Source: Actinomycetes bacterium
GTDB lineage: Bacteria; Actinomycetota; Actinomycetes; Mycobacteriales; Mycobacteriaceae
Direction: 5' to 3'
NCBI GenBank assembly: GCA_023432405.1
Contig: JAEYUQ010000022.1
Coordinates: forward strand, 19,011 to 83,010
Length of the DNA: 64,000 bases
The position numbers and the translations under genes are program-made. Below the pieces are notes generated by a model. That model saw only the letters and a list, made by a program, of their open reading frames with translations. It was not told the DNA's origin and made no database searches. Shown piece by piece: positions 16,506 through 24,405 of this stretch (positions are counted from its first letter, which is position 1; every line of letters begins with the position of its first letter).

Positions 16506-17938
16506 GATCCTGCATGAGCCCCTGAAGCTCTTGTGGGACGCAGTTTAGCCAGGTTTTCCTTGAGAGCGTTGAGGGTGTTCTTGTTATCAGAACTGGTGTA
16601 TTCCAAAGACTTCATCTCAATATCGTCCAGGGAAAGATCACCGGAGCGAAGCCCCACAAGCTCAGCGTGATAGCGAAGCCAGACTGCAAGGCTGGCTGCC
16701 ACCGGAACAGCCAAGAAACTGCCCAACACCCCGAAGAGCGTGCCGCCAATAGTGACGGAGAGCAACACCACCACCGGATGCAGGCTCATAGCTTTGGACT
16801 GGATGATGGGGGAGAGAATGTTTCCTTCCAGTTGCTGAACAGCCAGCACCAGCACCAAAGCCCAAATACCTTCGGTGACTCCGCCAGAAACCAAGGCCAC
16901 AAAAACCGTCAACGCCCCGGAGAGGAACGCGCCCACGTAGGGGATAAATCCGCACAAAAAGGTGAATACTGCCAAAGCCCAGGCCAAAGGGACGCCGAGA
17001 ATAATAAGCCCAATGCCGATAATCACGGCGTCGATAGCGGACACAGTGGCTTGAGCACGAATGAAACCACCCAAGGTTACCCAGGTGCGCGAAAGCACCT
17101 CGGTGAGATGCCACCCCACAGTGGGGCCAGTGTAGCGGCGCACCATAGGAAGGAAGCCGCCGCCATCCTTGAGGAAGAAGAAAGTAAGGAGCAGAACCAC
17201 CACCAGGGTGATGACAATAGAGGTGGCGGTGGAAATTCCACTGAACACCCCGGAAGCAATCTGGGAGTAGCGTCCCTGCAACCAGGTGGTGACTTCATCA
17301 AAGGCACGCTGGATTGTTTCCGTATCGAGAGCGATGGGGGAGTTCTGGAGATACTCCAAAGCCTGACGCACACCCTGGTTACCTTGGTCAATAAGAGTGG
17401 GGAAACTATTGACCACAGAAGGAGCAATAGCGGCAACCACCCCGCCAATGATGAGGAAGAAACCCAGCAGCACCGTGGTTGCAGAAAGGGCGTTCGGCCA
17501 TTTCTTAGAGTTCAGCCAACTAACAGCAGGTTGAAGTACAGAGGCCACCAAGACGGCCAAGATAACAGGCAAAAGCCCCACCCAGACTATGCCCAAGATT
17601 TTCCAGAGAATAAAGCCTGCGGCCACCATGATGATGAAGCGCAAGGACCACGCTGCCAGCCACCGTCCATCTTGACCAAGAACCGTGGCACGATCCACAG
17701 GCTCGGAGTGCTCTGCCCCTATGGAACCAGGACGGGTGGAAGGAATTGGAGACGTGAGATGAGGGGCACGAGTGGCGCCGAGATTGTTCTCCGAGTGAGA
17801 TGAGCCAGTGAGATTGGATTCCAGCACGGCGGAATCAATGGGATCGGAGGAGACGCTTCGTGATTGGGAATCAGGGCGTGCAGTAGGGGAGCCCGAGGGA
17901 GCTCCCGAAGTTTTCTGCGGTTCTTGGTGATGAGTCAC
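16484..17938 (-). CDS. AI-2E family (PerM-like) transporter
   Basis: The 484-residue product has a low-complexity Ser/Pro/Thr cytoplasmic N-terminus (about 1-90) and then seven to eight membrane segments of the AI-2E exporter family, including LPVILAVLVASVLQP, FFFLKDGG, and the conserved GFIPYVGAFLSG and GNILSPIIQSKAMSLHP. Substrate is not predictable; AI-2 export applies to one member only. A GTG at 17938 is the start with no Shine-Dalgarno sequence; CATAGT lies seven bases upstream. Overlapping palindromes cover this promoter. Confidence 0.85.
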   Translation of the reverse strand: MTHHQEPQKTSGAPSGSPTARPDSQSRSVSSDPIDSAVLESNLTGSSHSENNLGATRAPHLTSPIPSTRPGSIGAEHSEPVDRATVLGQDGRWLAAWSLRFIIMVAAGFILWKILGIVWVGLLPVILAVLVASVLQPAVSWLNSKKWPNALSATTVLLGFFLIIGGVVAAIAPSVVNSFPTLIDQGNQGVRQALEYLQNSPIALDTETIQRAFDEVTTWLQGRYSQIASGVFSGISTATSIVITLVVVLLLTFFFLKDGGGFLPMVRRYTGPTVGWHLTEVLSRTWVTLGGFIRAQATVSAIDAVIIGIGLIILGVPLAWALAVFTFLCGFIPYVGAFLSGALTVFVALVSGGVTEGIWALVLVLAVQQLEGNILSPIIQSKAMSLHPVVVLLSVTIGGTLFGVLGSFLAVPVAASLAVWLRYHAELVGLRSGDLSLDDIEMKSLEYTSSDNKNTLNALKENLAKLRPTRASGAHAGSHSESDS

Positions 17939-17972
17939 ATCGCCTACTATGCCATAGGCGATGTAGTAGGCG
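17938..17972. promoter_or_regulatory. Overlapping inverted repeats on the AI-2E gene promoter/start
   Basis: CATCGCCTA (17938-17946) pairs with TAGGCGATG (17955-17963), and the overlapping CGCCTACTA (17941-17949) pairs with TAGTAGGCG (17964-17972). The two pairings share bases and exclude each other. The putative -10 (CATAGT, 17951-17946) and GTG start lie inside. It may be an operator for dimeric repressors. Confidence 0.5.
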
Positions 17973-18010
17973 GCGATACATCCACAAGGCTTGAGTGGCT
18001 TGAGAGGCTC

Positions 18011-18697
18011 TTACTTCAAACCTTCATTCATTTCTTGGGTTTCCACGAGGATGCGCTCTTGGACTGCTGCATTGATAGCCTCCCCCAGAGAGGTGCCAGT
18101 GTCTGAGGTGTCAGCAGAGGCGTCCTCCGGTACACGCTGTGGCAGCTCCAAAATGTAATCAGGGTAGGCGCCCTGGGCAATGTCAGCTTGATCCCCGGCA
18201 TCCCCTGGTTCAGGACCACCGATAAGAGGTTCAACCACCTGAAGGCCAGTCTCGGGATCAATTGTGGTTGGGGGCAAGGTGAGGGGCTGGTTGGGGTCCC
18301 CCGTGGTGTTTGTCGGTGGGTTGATGTACCAGCCGGGCTCCTCATCGGTGGTGGCACTGCCCGCACCGCTATCGGCACCTGCTCCCGAGGTATCCCCAGG
18401 AGTGGTGGGAGTGGTAGCGGCACCAGTGCTAGGTGTGGTGTCGCCGGAGGACTGTCCAGCATCGTCTCCACCAGAGATGAGATCTTTAAGGGTGTCTAAC
18501 AGACCGCCACCATTACTGTCTCCGCCCAGGAGATCACCTAGTTTATCCAGGAGGCTTCCGCCACTGCCGCCGCCGAGAAGGTTACCGAGCGTACCAAGCA
18601 GACCTCCGCTGCCGCCGCCGAGGAGACCACTGAGCTTACCAAGTAGTCCGCCGCTGCCGCCGCCGAGATTACCGAGGATGTCACTTAAACCGTCCAT
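18011..18697 (-). CDS. Leucine-rich/GGGSGG repeat protein with Thr/Pro-rich middle
   Basis: The 228-residue protein is of unknown function. Residues 1-80 are five copies of a roughly 15-residue unit: a short leucine helix (LLGKLSGLL type) followed by a GGGSGG-like linker, the last copies more acidic (GGDSNGG, SGGDD). Residues about 80-150 are Thr/Pro/Gly/Asp-rich and look unstructured. The C-terminus (about 150-228) has mixed helices. No signal peptide or membrane segment is seen. AGGAGG lies upstream of the ATG. The gene precedes the AI-2E family gene on the same strand with a 72-base gap and diverges from dnaK. Confidence 0.7.
   Translation of the reverse strand: MDGLSDILGNLGGGSGGLLGKLSGLLGGGSGGLLGTLGNLLGGGSGGSLLDKLGDLLGGDSNGGGLLDTLKDLISGGDDAGQSSGDTTPSTGAATTPTTPGDTSGAGADSGAGSATTDEEPGWYINPPTNTTGDPNQPLTLPPTTIDPETGLQVVEPLIGGPEPGDAGDQADIAQGAYPDYILELPQRVPEDASADTSDTGTSLGEAINAAVQERILVETQEMNEGLK
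18457..18697 (-). repeat. Tandem repeat encoding LLxxLxxLL-GGGSGG units
   Basis: About five degenerate units of about 45 bases encode the N-terminus of the preceding protein. The GGCGGCGGCAGCGG-type linker codons are nearly identical between copies, so slippage or recombination could change copy number. Confidence 0.65.
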
Positions 18698-19064
18698 AGC
18701 TTTTCTCTTTCCTCCTGGTGGGGGTCACGATTCCTGGAGTGTCGAAGATAATTCCGCAACACTCGATATGGTATGTCACAGCATAGCCTGAGGCTTTCCC
18801 CAAAGTCCACACCTCATTGTTCACTTTGGTCACAATTTTCTCGCATTGCCAGGCGGTTCCGACCGTAGTACTGAGCAGTGAGTGTGCCCGGTAGGGGCCG
18901 TGTGGTGCGTCCAGCGGACGCCGTGTGGTGCGAGCTAAGGGTGCTCAGACGGGCGTCGTCAAGGAAAATTGTGTGGATGTAACCAGTGCGTTTCTCTCTT
19001 TTTTAAAAAAAGTTGAGTCATGGTGGAACAACTTTGAGAGATGGTGCGTTAGAGGAAGTGACAG
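18698..19064. other. Gene-free stretch upstream of dnaK
   Basis: No gene is seen. CCGTGTGGTGCG occurs twice (18898-18909 and 18921-18932) and the spacer holds a perfect palindrome GCGTCC-AGC-GGACGC (18907-18921). One copy of the dispersed 14-mer follows at 18952-18965. An A-run (19003-19010) precedes the HAIR region. Confidence 0.5.
18952..18965 (+). repeat. Dispersed 14-mer, GGCGTCGTCAAGGA
   Basis: Intergenic, upstream of dnaK. Confidence 0.7.
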
Positions 19065-19085
19065 GTTGCGTGAGATGCACTCAAG
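19065..19085. promoter_or_regulatory. HAIR operator 1 of dnaK (HspR site)
   Basis: GTTGCGT-N7-ACTCAAG fits the HspR inverted repeat CTTGAGT-N7-ACTCAAG, the right half exactly. It lies just upstream of the likely -10 TACACT (19094-19099), which is itself in the loop of GGGGGCT/AGCCCCC (19085-19106). Confidence 0.8.
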
Positions 19086-19109
19086 GGGGCTGCTACACTA
19101 GCCCCCGGG

Positions 19110-19130
19110 GTTGAGCTAAGCATCGTCAAC
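19110..19130. promoter_or_regulatory. HAIR-like operator 2 of dnaK
   Basis: GTTGA-N11-TCAAC keeps the HAIR spacing of the TTGA and TCAA cores and sits just downstream of the probable transcription start. It is more degenerate than operator 1. Confidence 0.5.
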
Positions 19131-19186
19131 TTGACGCCATGATTAATCACTTCATCACAACAGAATGACTCTTCAGGAGGAACACA

Positions 19187-21022
19187 ATGGGACGCGTTGT
19201 AGGTATTGACTTGGGTACCACCAACTCTGTGGTTGCTGCCTTGGAAGGTGGCGAGCCCACGGTTATCGCTAACTCTGAGGGATCCCGCACCACCCCGTCC
19301 GTGGTGGCTTTTGCCAAGAACGGCGAAGTTCTGGTGGGGCAGTCCGCAAAGAACCAGGCGGTAACAAACGTTGACCGCACCATCCGCTCCGTCAAGCGCC
19401 ACATGGGTGAGGACTGGAGCGTGGACATCGACGGCAAGAAGTACACCCCGCAGGAAATTTCAGCTCGTACCCTCATGAAGTTGAAGAGGGACGCCGAAGC
19501 CTACTTGGGTGAGGATGTCACCGACGCCGTGATTACCGTGCCCGCATACTTCAGCGACGCCCAGCGCCAGGCCACCAAAGACGCTGGAAAGATTGCCGGA
19601 CTCAATGTGCTGCGCATTGTGAACGAGCCCACCGCCGCTGCCTTGGCCTACGGGCTTGAGAAAGGTGAAAAAGAACAGACCATCCTGGTATTTGACCTAG
19701 GTGGTGGCACCTTCGACGTCTCTTTACTGGAGATTGGTGATGGTGTGGTAGAGGTAATGGCCACCAACGGTGATAACAAGCTTGGTGGCGATGACTGGGA
19801 TCAGCGCATTGTGGAGTGGCTCAACGATAAGTTCAAGGCTGCCCACGGCATTGACTTGACCAAGGACAAGATGGCCCTGCAGCGTCTGCGTGAGGCAGCT
19901 GAGAAGGCGAAGATTGAACTTTCCTCCTCTCAGCAGGCCAGCATTAACCTGCCGTACATCACGGTGGACGCTGATAAGAACCCGCTGTTCCTGGATGAAA
20001 CCCTCTCCCGCACCGAGTTCCAGCGCATTACCCAGGATCTCTTGGATCGCACCAAGACTCCGTTCAACCAGGTGATTAAGGATGCTGATCTGTCTGTGTC
20101 CCAGATTGATCACGTGGTTCTGGTGGGTGGTTCTACCCGTATGCCAGCGGTGACGGATTTGGTGAAGGAACTCACTGGCGGCCGTGAGCCCAATAAAGGT
20201 GTGAACCCTGATGAGGTTGTGGCTGTGGGTGCTGCTTTGCAGGCTGGTGTCTTGCGCGGCGAGGTGAAAGACGTTCTCCTTCTCGACGTCACTCCGCTGT
20301 CCCTGGGCATTGAGACCAAGGGTGGTGTGATGACCAAGCTTATTGAGCGCAACACCACTATTCCCACCAAGCGTTCCGAGACCTTTACGACGGCCGAGGA
20401 CAACCAGCCCTCAGTTCAGATTCAGGTATATCAGGGTGAACGCGAGATGGCAGCCGCTAACAAGCTGTTGGGCTCTTTCGAGCTGGGCGGTATTGCTCCT
20501 GCACCGCGTGGGATTCCGCAGATTGAGGTCACCTTTGACATTGACGCCAACGGCATTGTGCATGTGACCGCCAAGGATAAGGGAACCGGCAAGGAGAACA
20601 CCATCAAAATTCAGGATGGGTCCGGTTTGTCTCAGGAAGAGATTGACCGCATGGTCAAGGACGCTGAGGCTCACGCAGATGAGGACAAGAAGCGCCGCGA
20701 GGAGCAGGAGGTCCGTAACTCTGCAGAGAACATGGCATACCAGACTCGCAAATTCCTGGAGGAAAACTCTGACAAGGTCTCTGAAGATGTCAAGACCAAG
20801 GTGGAAGAGGCAGCCAAGGGAGTGGATGAGGCGCTCAAGGGCGACGATCTGGAAGCTATCAAGTCTGCAGTAGAAAACCTCACCAAGGAATCTCAGGAGA
20901 TGGGTAAGCAGATCTACGCTGCTCAAGCTGACGCAGGCACCACTGAAGCTGACGCCTCTCAGCCTGAGGACAACGTGGTTGACGCCGAGGTTGTGGACGA
21001 TGAGGACAAGGGTGGCAAGTAG
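19187..21022 (+). CDS. dnaK: Chaperone DnaK (Hsp70)
   Basis: The 611-residue ATP-driven chaperone has the nucleotide-binding domain (GIDLGTTNSVVA at 6-17; DLGGGTFDVS; VGGSTRMP), the linker DVLLLDVTPLSLGIETKGG, the substrate-binding domain, and an acidic C-terminal lid and tail (EVVDDEDKGGK). It works with GrpE and DnaJ, and in actinobacteria also acts as co-repressor for HspR. AGGAGGAACACA precedes the ATG. Two HAIR elements lie upstream. grpE follows after 2 bases. Confidence 0.98.
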   Translation: MGRVVGIDLGTTNSVVAALEGGEPTVIANSEGSRTTPSVVAFAKNGEVLVGQSAKNQAVTNVDRTIRSVKRHMGEDWSVDIDGKKYTPQEISARTLMKLKRDAEAYLGEDVTDAVITVPAYFSDAQRQATKDAGKIAGLNVLRIVNEPTAAALAYGLEKGEKEQTILVFDLGGGTFDVSLLEIGDGVVEVMATNGDNKLGGDDWDQRIVEWLNDKFKAAHGIDLTKDKMALQRLREAAEKAKIELSSSQQASINLPYITVDADKNPLFLDETLSRTEFQRITQDLLDRTKTPFNQVIKDADLSVSQIDHVVLVGGSTRMPAVTDLVKELTGGREPNKGVNPDEVVAVGAALQAGVLRGEVKDVLLLDVTPLSLGIETKGGVMTKLIERNTTIPTKRSETFTTAEDNQPSVQIQVYQGEREMAAANKLLGSFELGGIAPAPRGIPQIEVTFDIDANGIVHVTAKDKGTGKENTIKIQDGSGLSQEEIDRMVKDAEAHADEDKKRREEQEVRNSAENMAYQTRKFLEENSDKVSEDVKTKVEEAAKGVDEALKGDDLEAIKSAVENLTKESQEMGKQIYAAQADAGTTEADASQPEDNVVDAEVVDDEDKGGK

Positions 21023-21024
21023 TC

Positions 21025-21882
21025 ATGCAACGTCCAGACGAAACCGAGCCGAAAGACCTCGGCTCCGGCTCGCCGGAATCTGAGCAGAACACCGCGGAGA
21101 ACTCCACTGGGAATACTGCTGAGAGTACTCACCTGGATATGTCCGAAAACAGCCACGCTCAGGGGGTTTCTGGAGATTCTTCAGAACCTCAGGAGCCCTC
21201 GGAGTCTGATCTCTCGGAGTCTGTGCCGCCGGATGCTACTGCCGCGCAGTCGAGTTCCGGGGAGAAAGCTACTGAAGCAGATACCGATACTCAGGATGTG
21301 TCAGACATCCAGGGTGCCTCGGATGCTCTGAATGACACAGACGCCCAGGCCACTGAGCTATCTGACGGCGATGCTGAGCTATCTGATGGCGATACTGAGC
21401 TATCTGAAGGCGAATCCTCCCCTGAGGAAGCTGATGCCACGGAGTCTTTGGAAAAGCAGTTGGCTGAGCGCACCGAAGATTTGCAACGTCTAAGCGCTGA
21501 GTATGCGAACTATCGCAAACGTACTGAGCGTGAGAGGACGCAGATTAAGGAATACGCCGAAAACGGTGTGGTGCTCAGGCTTCTGCCCATCCTGGATGAC
21601 TTGGACTTGGCGCAGCAGCACGGTGACATGGAAGGGCCGCTCAAAGCTGTGGCTGACAAACTGAACACCGTCATGCGAGAGCTCAACGTGTCTGCCTTCG
21701 GTGCCGCTGGTGATCAGTTCAATCCAGAGTTGCATGAAGCCGTTCAGGATACCTCCACAGGTGACGAAAAGGCACTGGGTGTGGTACTGAGAAAGGGCTA
21801 TCAAGCTGGCGAGCGTGTGCTCAGAACAGCAATGGTCATTGTGGGTGATCCCACCGAGGATTCTGACGCCGGGCAGTCCTAG
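21025..21882 (+). CDS. grpE: Nucleotide exchange factor GrpE with long acidic N-terminus
   Basis: GrpE releases ADP from DnaK. The family core runs from about residue 140 (ERTEDLQRLSAEYANYRKRTERER coiled coil) to the beta-domain (DQFNPELHEAVQ; VVLRKGYQAGERVLRTAMVIVG). The preceding about 135 residues are Ser/Glu/Asp-rich and include short repeats (ELSDGDAELSDGDTELSEG). The usual GrpE is about 180-220 residues, so the extension is large. It is coupled to dnaK and its stop overlaps the convergent orphan gene by 4 bases. Confidence 0.95.
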   Translation: MQRPDETEPKDLGSGSPESEQNTAENSTGNTAESTHLDMSENSHAQGVSGDSSEPQEPSESDLSESVPPDATAAQSSSGEKATEADTDTQDVSDIQGASDALNDTDAQATELSDGDAELSDGDTELSEGESSPEEADATESLEKQLAERTEDLQRLSAEYANYRKRTERERTQIKEYAENGVVLRLLPILDDLDLAQQHGDMEGPLKAVADKLNTVMRELNVSAFGAAGDQFNPELHEAVQDTSTGDEKALGVVLRKGYQAGERVLRTAMVIVGDPTEDSDAGQS

Positions 21883-22352
21883 GGGTTGATGAGGTCCTGG
21901 AAGAGGGGATCCTGGGTGAAGGTAAAACCTAATCCCAGATCTGCCAGATCCGGGGCACCATCCTTGGGTGCCACCGTGACCTGCACCGTCGTGTTATTGC
22001 GGTGCAGGTAAACATGGGGTGATACGCGATCTTCCTGCTTTGCCTGGTCAAACTGCCGGAATGAGTAGGGGGCCATCAGCCCAACGCCATTAAAAAAATC
22101 ATCACCTGTGGTGACATCCCTGACCATGAGCAACCGGCGATGTGGCTGAGCACACACATAGCCCTTCTCCAGAGAGATTTCTGGGAGGTAGCGCATGATA
22201 TAAGCCTCCAGATTCTCTGCAACGACGGTGACATCCAGCCCGCTAAAAGCCCAGTAATAGGCTCCAATTCCGGGAGTATCTGGCTCACAGCGAGTGAGGT
22301 GAATAGCGCTCACAGAATTCTGGCTAGCGGGGTTCTCGGATACATCAGGCAC
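21879..22352 (-). CDS. Orphan protein inserted between grpE and dnaJ
   Basis: The product of about 157 residues is unrecognised. It has no membrane segment or signal peptide, and the sequence (AYYWAFSGLDVTVVAENLEAYI; PHRRLLMVRDVTTGDDFFNGVG) suggests a compact soluble domain. The GTG at 22352 is favoured because GAAAGG lies 8 bases upstream; a GTG at 22361 is also in frame. Lying on the opposite strand, it breaks the usual dnaK-grpE-dnaJ-hspR unit. Its promoter region is shared with dnaJ. Confidence 0.65.
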   Translation of the reverse strand: MPDVSENPASQNSVSAIHLTRCEPDTPGIGAYYWAFSGLDVTVVAENLEAYIMRYLPEISLEKGYVCAQPHRRLLMVRDVTTGDDFFNGVGLMAPYSFRQFDQAKQEDRVSPHVYLHRNNTTVQVTVAPKDGAPDLADLGLGFTFTQDPLFQDLINP

Positions 22353-22463
22353 GGTAATCACCTTTCGGTTACGGGGTGTTGGTGTAAGCGTACCCAGCTG
22401 AGAGGCATGGTGGCCAGGAAGCAGCCGTCAGTGGGGAGAAGGATCCTGCAGCTTAGAGCAAGC

Positions 22464-22484
22464 CTTGAGCGAGGCAAGCTCAGG
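22464..22484. promoter_or_regulatory. HAIR operator of dnaJ-hspR
   Basis: CTTGAGC-N7-GCTCAGG matches the HAIR consensus, with the TTGA core as a possible -35 and CATAAT (22490-22495, with TGG before it) as an extended -10 at 19-base spacing. It gives dnaJ-hspR their own HspR-regulated promoter. Confidence 0.75.
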
Positions 22485-22622
22485 TTTGGCATAATTTTAC
22501 ATAGACAAGAAACACAGTGAGGCGCTCGCTACCCGTAGTGAGTACCAAGGAAATGTCATAACTGTTAGCGAGAAGTTTTATACCAGTTTCACTGAAAACG
22601 TCTGGGAAGGAGGAGAGACTCA

Positions 22623-23828
22623 ATGGCACAGCGTGAATGGGCCGAAAAGAACTATTACGCGGATCTGGGGGTCTCTTCATCAGCCGCGGAGGCGGATATT
22701 AAAAAGGCGTACCGCAAGTTGGCTCGGGATAATCACCCCGATAAACATCCCGGTGATAAGGCAGCTGAGGAGCGCTTCAAGAAAGCTGCGGAAGCCTATG
22801 ACGTACTAGGAGATCCGAAGAAGCGGAAAGAGTATGACGAGTTCAAAGCAGCACTCGGTCGTGGTGGCTTTGGATTCGGTGGACAAGGGGGTGGTTCCGG
22901 ATTTCCGGGCGGGTTTCGTTCATCGTCGGACTTCTCAGGGTTCTCGAGCTTCTCGGACATCTTCAACCATGCAGGACAAGCTGGACACAGCGGAGGAAGT
23001 CCTGAAAACAGCGGTATTGGTGACTTCATCGGTGGCATTTTCAACACTGGTCGCGGTGGTGGCCAATCGACTCGGCCGTCGCGGGGGGAGGACGTCGAAA
23101 CGGAAGTGACCTTAGACTTCCGAGATGCCGTTAAAGGTTCCACCGTGGAGTTGCGTCTTACCGGGGAGAGCCCCTGTAGCCGGTGTCACGGGTCAGGGTC
23201 TTCCTCTGGAAATGCTCCTACCTGCCAGGTTTGTCACGGAACAGGTTTTACAAGCCGTGACGACGGCGCGTTTAGTTTCTCTGCGCCCTGTCAGAACTGT
23301 GATGGTACGGGGTTCAAAATCGCAGACCCCTGCCAGAACTGTGGCGGATCAGGAACCGTTCGTCGCCAGCGAACCCTGAAAGTGCGAATTCCTGCAGGTG
23401 TGCAGGACGGAACTAAAGTAAGGCTGGCTGGTCAGGGCGAGGCCGGACACAATGGCAAGCCAGCTGGTGACCTGTTTGTTGCAGTTCATGTTCGTCCAGA
23501 TTCTGTGTTCACGCGCAAAGGCAATGATTTAGCAATTGAGGTGCCTGTCTCCTTTGAGGAGCTTGCCCTAGGAACCACCTTGCGGGTGCCCACAATGGGA
23601 ACGACTGTGGGAGTTCGGATACCTCCTGGGACACCTGACGGGTGCACCTTACGTGTGCGCGGTAAAGGCGTGGAACACGGTGGGGAGCATGGGGATCTGT
23701 TGGTAACGGTGAGAATAAAGGTGCCAACGCACCTAAGCTCCGCGGCACAGGCGGCACTCAAAACCTACGCCGAAGCGGAAAAAGACTCCGGTTTTGATCC
23801 GCGGTTGGGGTGGGCTGGAAATATCTAG
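22623..23828 (+). CDS. dnaJ: Co-chaperone DnaJ (Hsp40)
   Basis: The 401-residue protein delivers clients to DnaK and stimulates its ATPase. The J domain (about 8-75) has the HPD tripeptide in DNHPDKHPGD. A Gly/Phe-rich region (about 85-140) follows. Four zinc repeats are intact: CSRCHGSG, CQVCHGTG, CQNCDGTG and CQNCGGSG. C-terminal substrate domains follow. AAGGAGGAGAG precedes the ATG. Co-directional with hspR (30-base gap). Confidence 0.97.
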   Translation: MAQREWAEKNYYADLGVSSSAAEADIKKAYRKLARDNHPDKHPGDKAAEERFKKAAEAYDVLGDPKKRKEYDEFKAALGRGGFGFGGQGGGSGFPGGFRSSSDFSGFSSFSDIFNHAGQAGHSGGSPENSGIGDFIGGIFNTGRGGGQSTRPSRGEDVETEVTLDFRDAVKGSTVELRLTGESPCSRCHGSGSSSGNAPTCQVCHGTGFTSRDDGAFSFSAPCQNCDGTGFKIADPCQNCGGSGTVRRQRTLKVRIPAGVQDGTKVRLAGQGEAGHNGKPAGDLFVAVHVRPDSVFTRKGNDLAIEVPVSFEELALGTTLRVPTMGTTVGVRIPPGTPDGCTLRVRGKGVEHGGEHGDLLVTVRIKVPTHLSSAAQAALKTYAEAEKDSGFDPRLGWAGNI

Positions 23829-23858
23829 GGATGAGACTTTAGAAAGGGGTGACAGACC

Positions 23859-24347
23859 ATGATGAGGAAACAAGAGGACCAGCCCGAGAAGGCTGTACCT
23901 CAGCGCGCGGATGTGGCAGCGTCATCCCGCGATACCGAGCGTGACCAGGTGTTTGTTATTTCTGTGGCCGCCGAACTCTCGGGACTTCACGCCCAGACCT
24001 TGCGCACTTATGACCGCATTGGTTTAGTCTCACCGAAGCGAACGAGAGGCGGTGGGCGCCGGTACACCCTGCACGATATTGAAATGCTGCGCACTATTCA
24101 GCATCTCAGCCAGGACGAGGGTGTGAATTTGGCTGGAATTAAGGCCATTTTGGAACTGACTCGGACTAATAACGAGTTGGAACACAGGGTGTCTGCGATG
24201 GAACAGAGAATTGCGGACCTTCTAGGAGAGCTTGACCACGTACGCTCCCGCAGTGAGCGCCCCCGTGGGGAAATTGTCCATGTTCCCCGCTCAACTGCTG
24301 TGGTGATGTGGGAGCCGCATCGAGGCAATAGGAACCGACGAAAGTAA
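23859..24347 (+). CDS. hspR: MerR-family heat-shock repressor HspR
   Basis: The 162-residue repressor has an N-terminal MerR winged helix (VISVAAELSGLHAQTLRTYDRIGLVSP, about 32-58; RYTLHDIEMLRTIQHL) and a coiled-coil dimer helix (about 100-125). It should bind the HAIR elements at dnaK, dnaJ and clpB and so repress its own operon. AGAAAGGGGTGAC precedes the ATG. Position after dnaJ is standard for actinobacteria. Confidence 0.93.
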   Translation: MMRKQEDQPEKAVPQRADVAASSRDTERDQVFVISVAAELSGLHAQTLRTYDRIGLVSPKRTRGGGRRYTLHDIEMLRTIQHLSQDEGVNLAGIKAILELTRTNNELEHRVSAMEQRIADLLGELDHVRSRSERPRGEIVHVPRSTAVVMWEPHRGNRNRRK

Positions 24348-24405
24348 TTCTTTCCTGAACTGCAGAGAGTCCCTCTCTCAGCTGGACTGTAGATGAAGAA
24401 CTACA

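Noticed and set aside
16667..17803. Long open frame (378 codons) on the + strand across the AI-2E transporter gene
   Set aside because: It is antisense to a gene with clear family motifs, and its product is a His/Gln/Gly-rich composition typical of a shadow frame.
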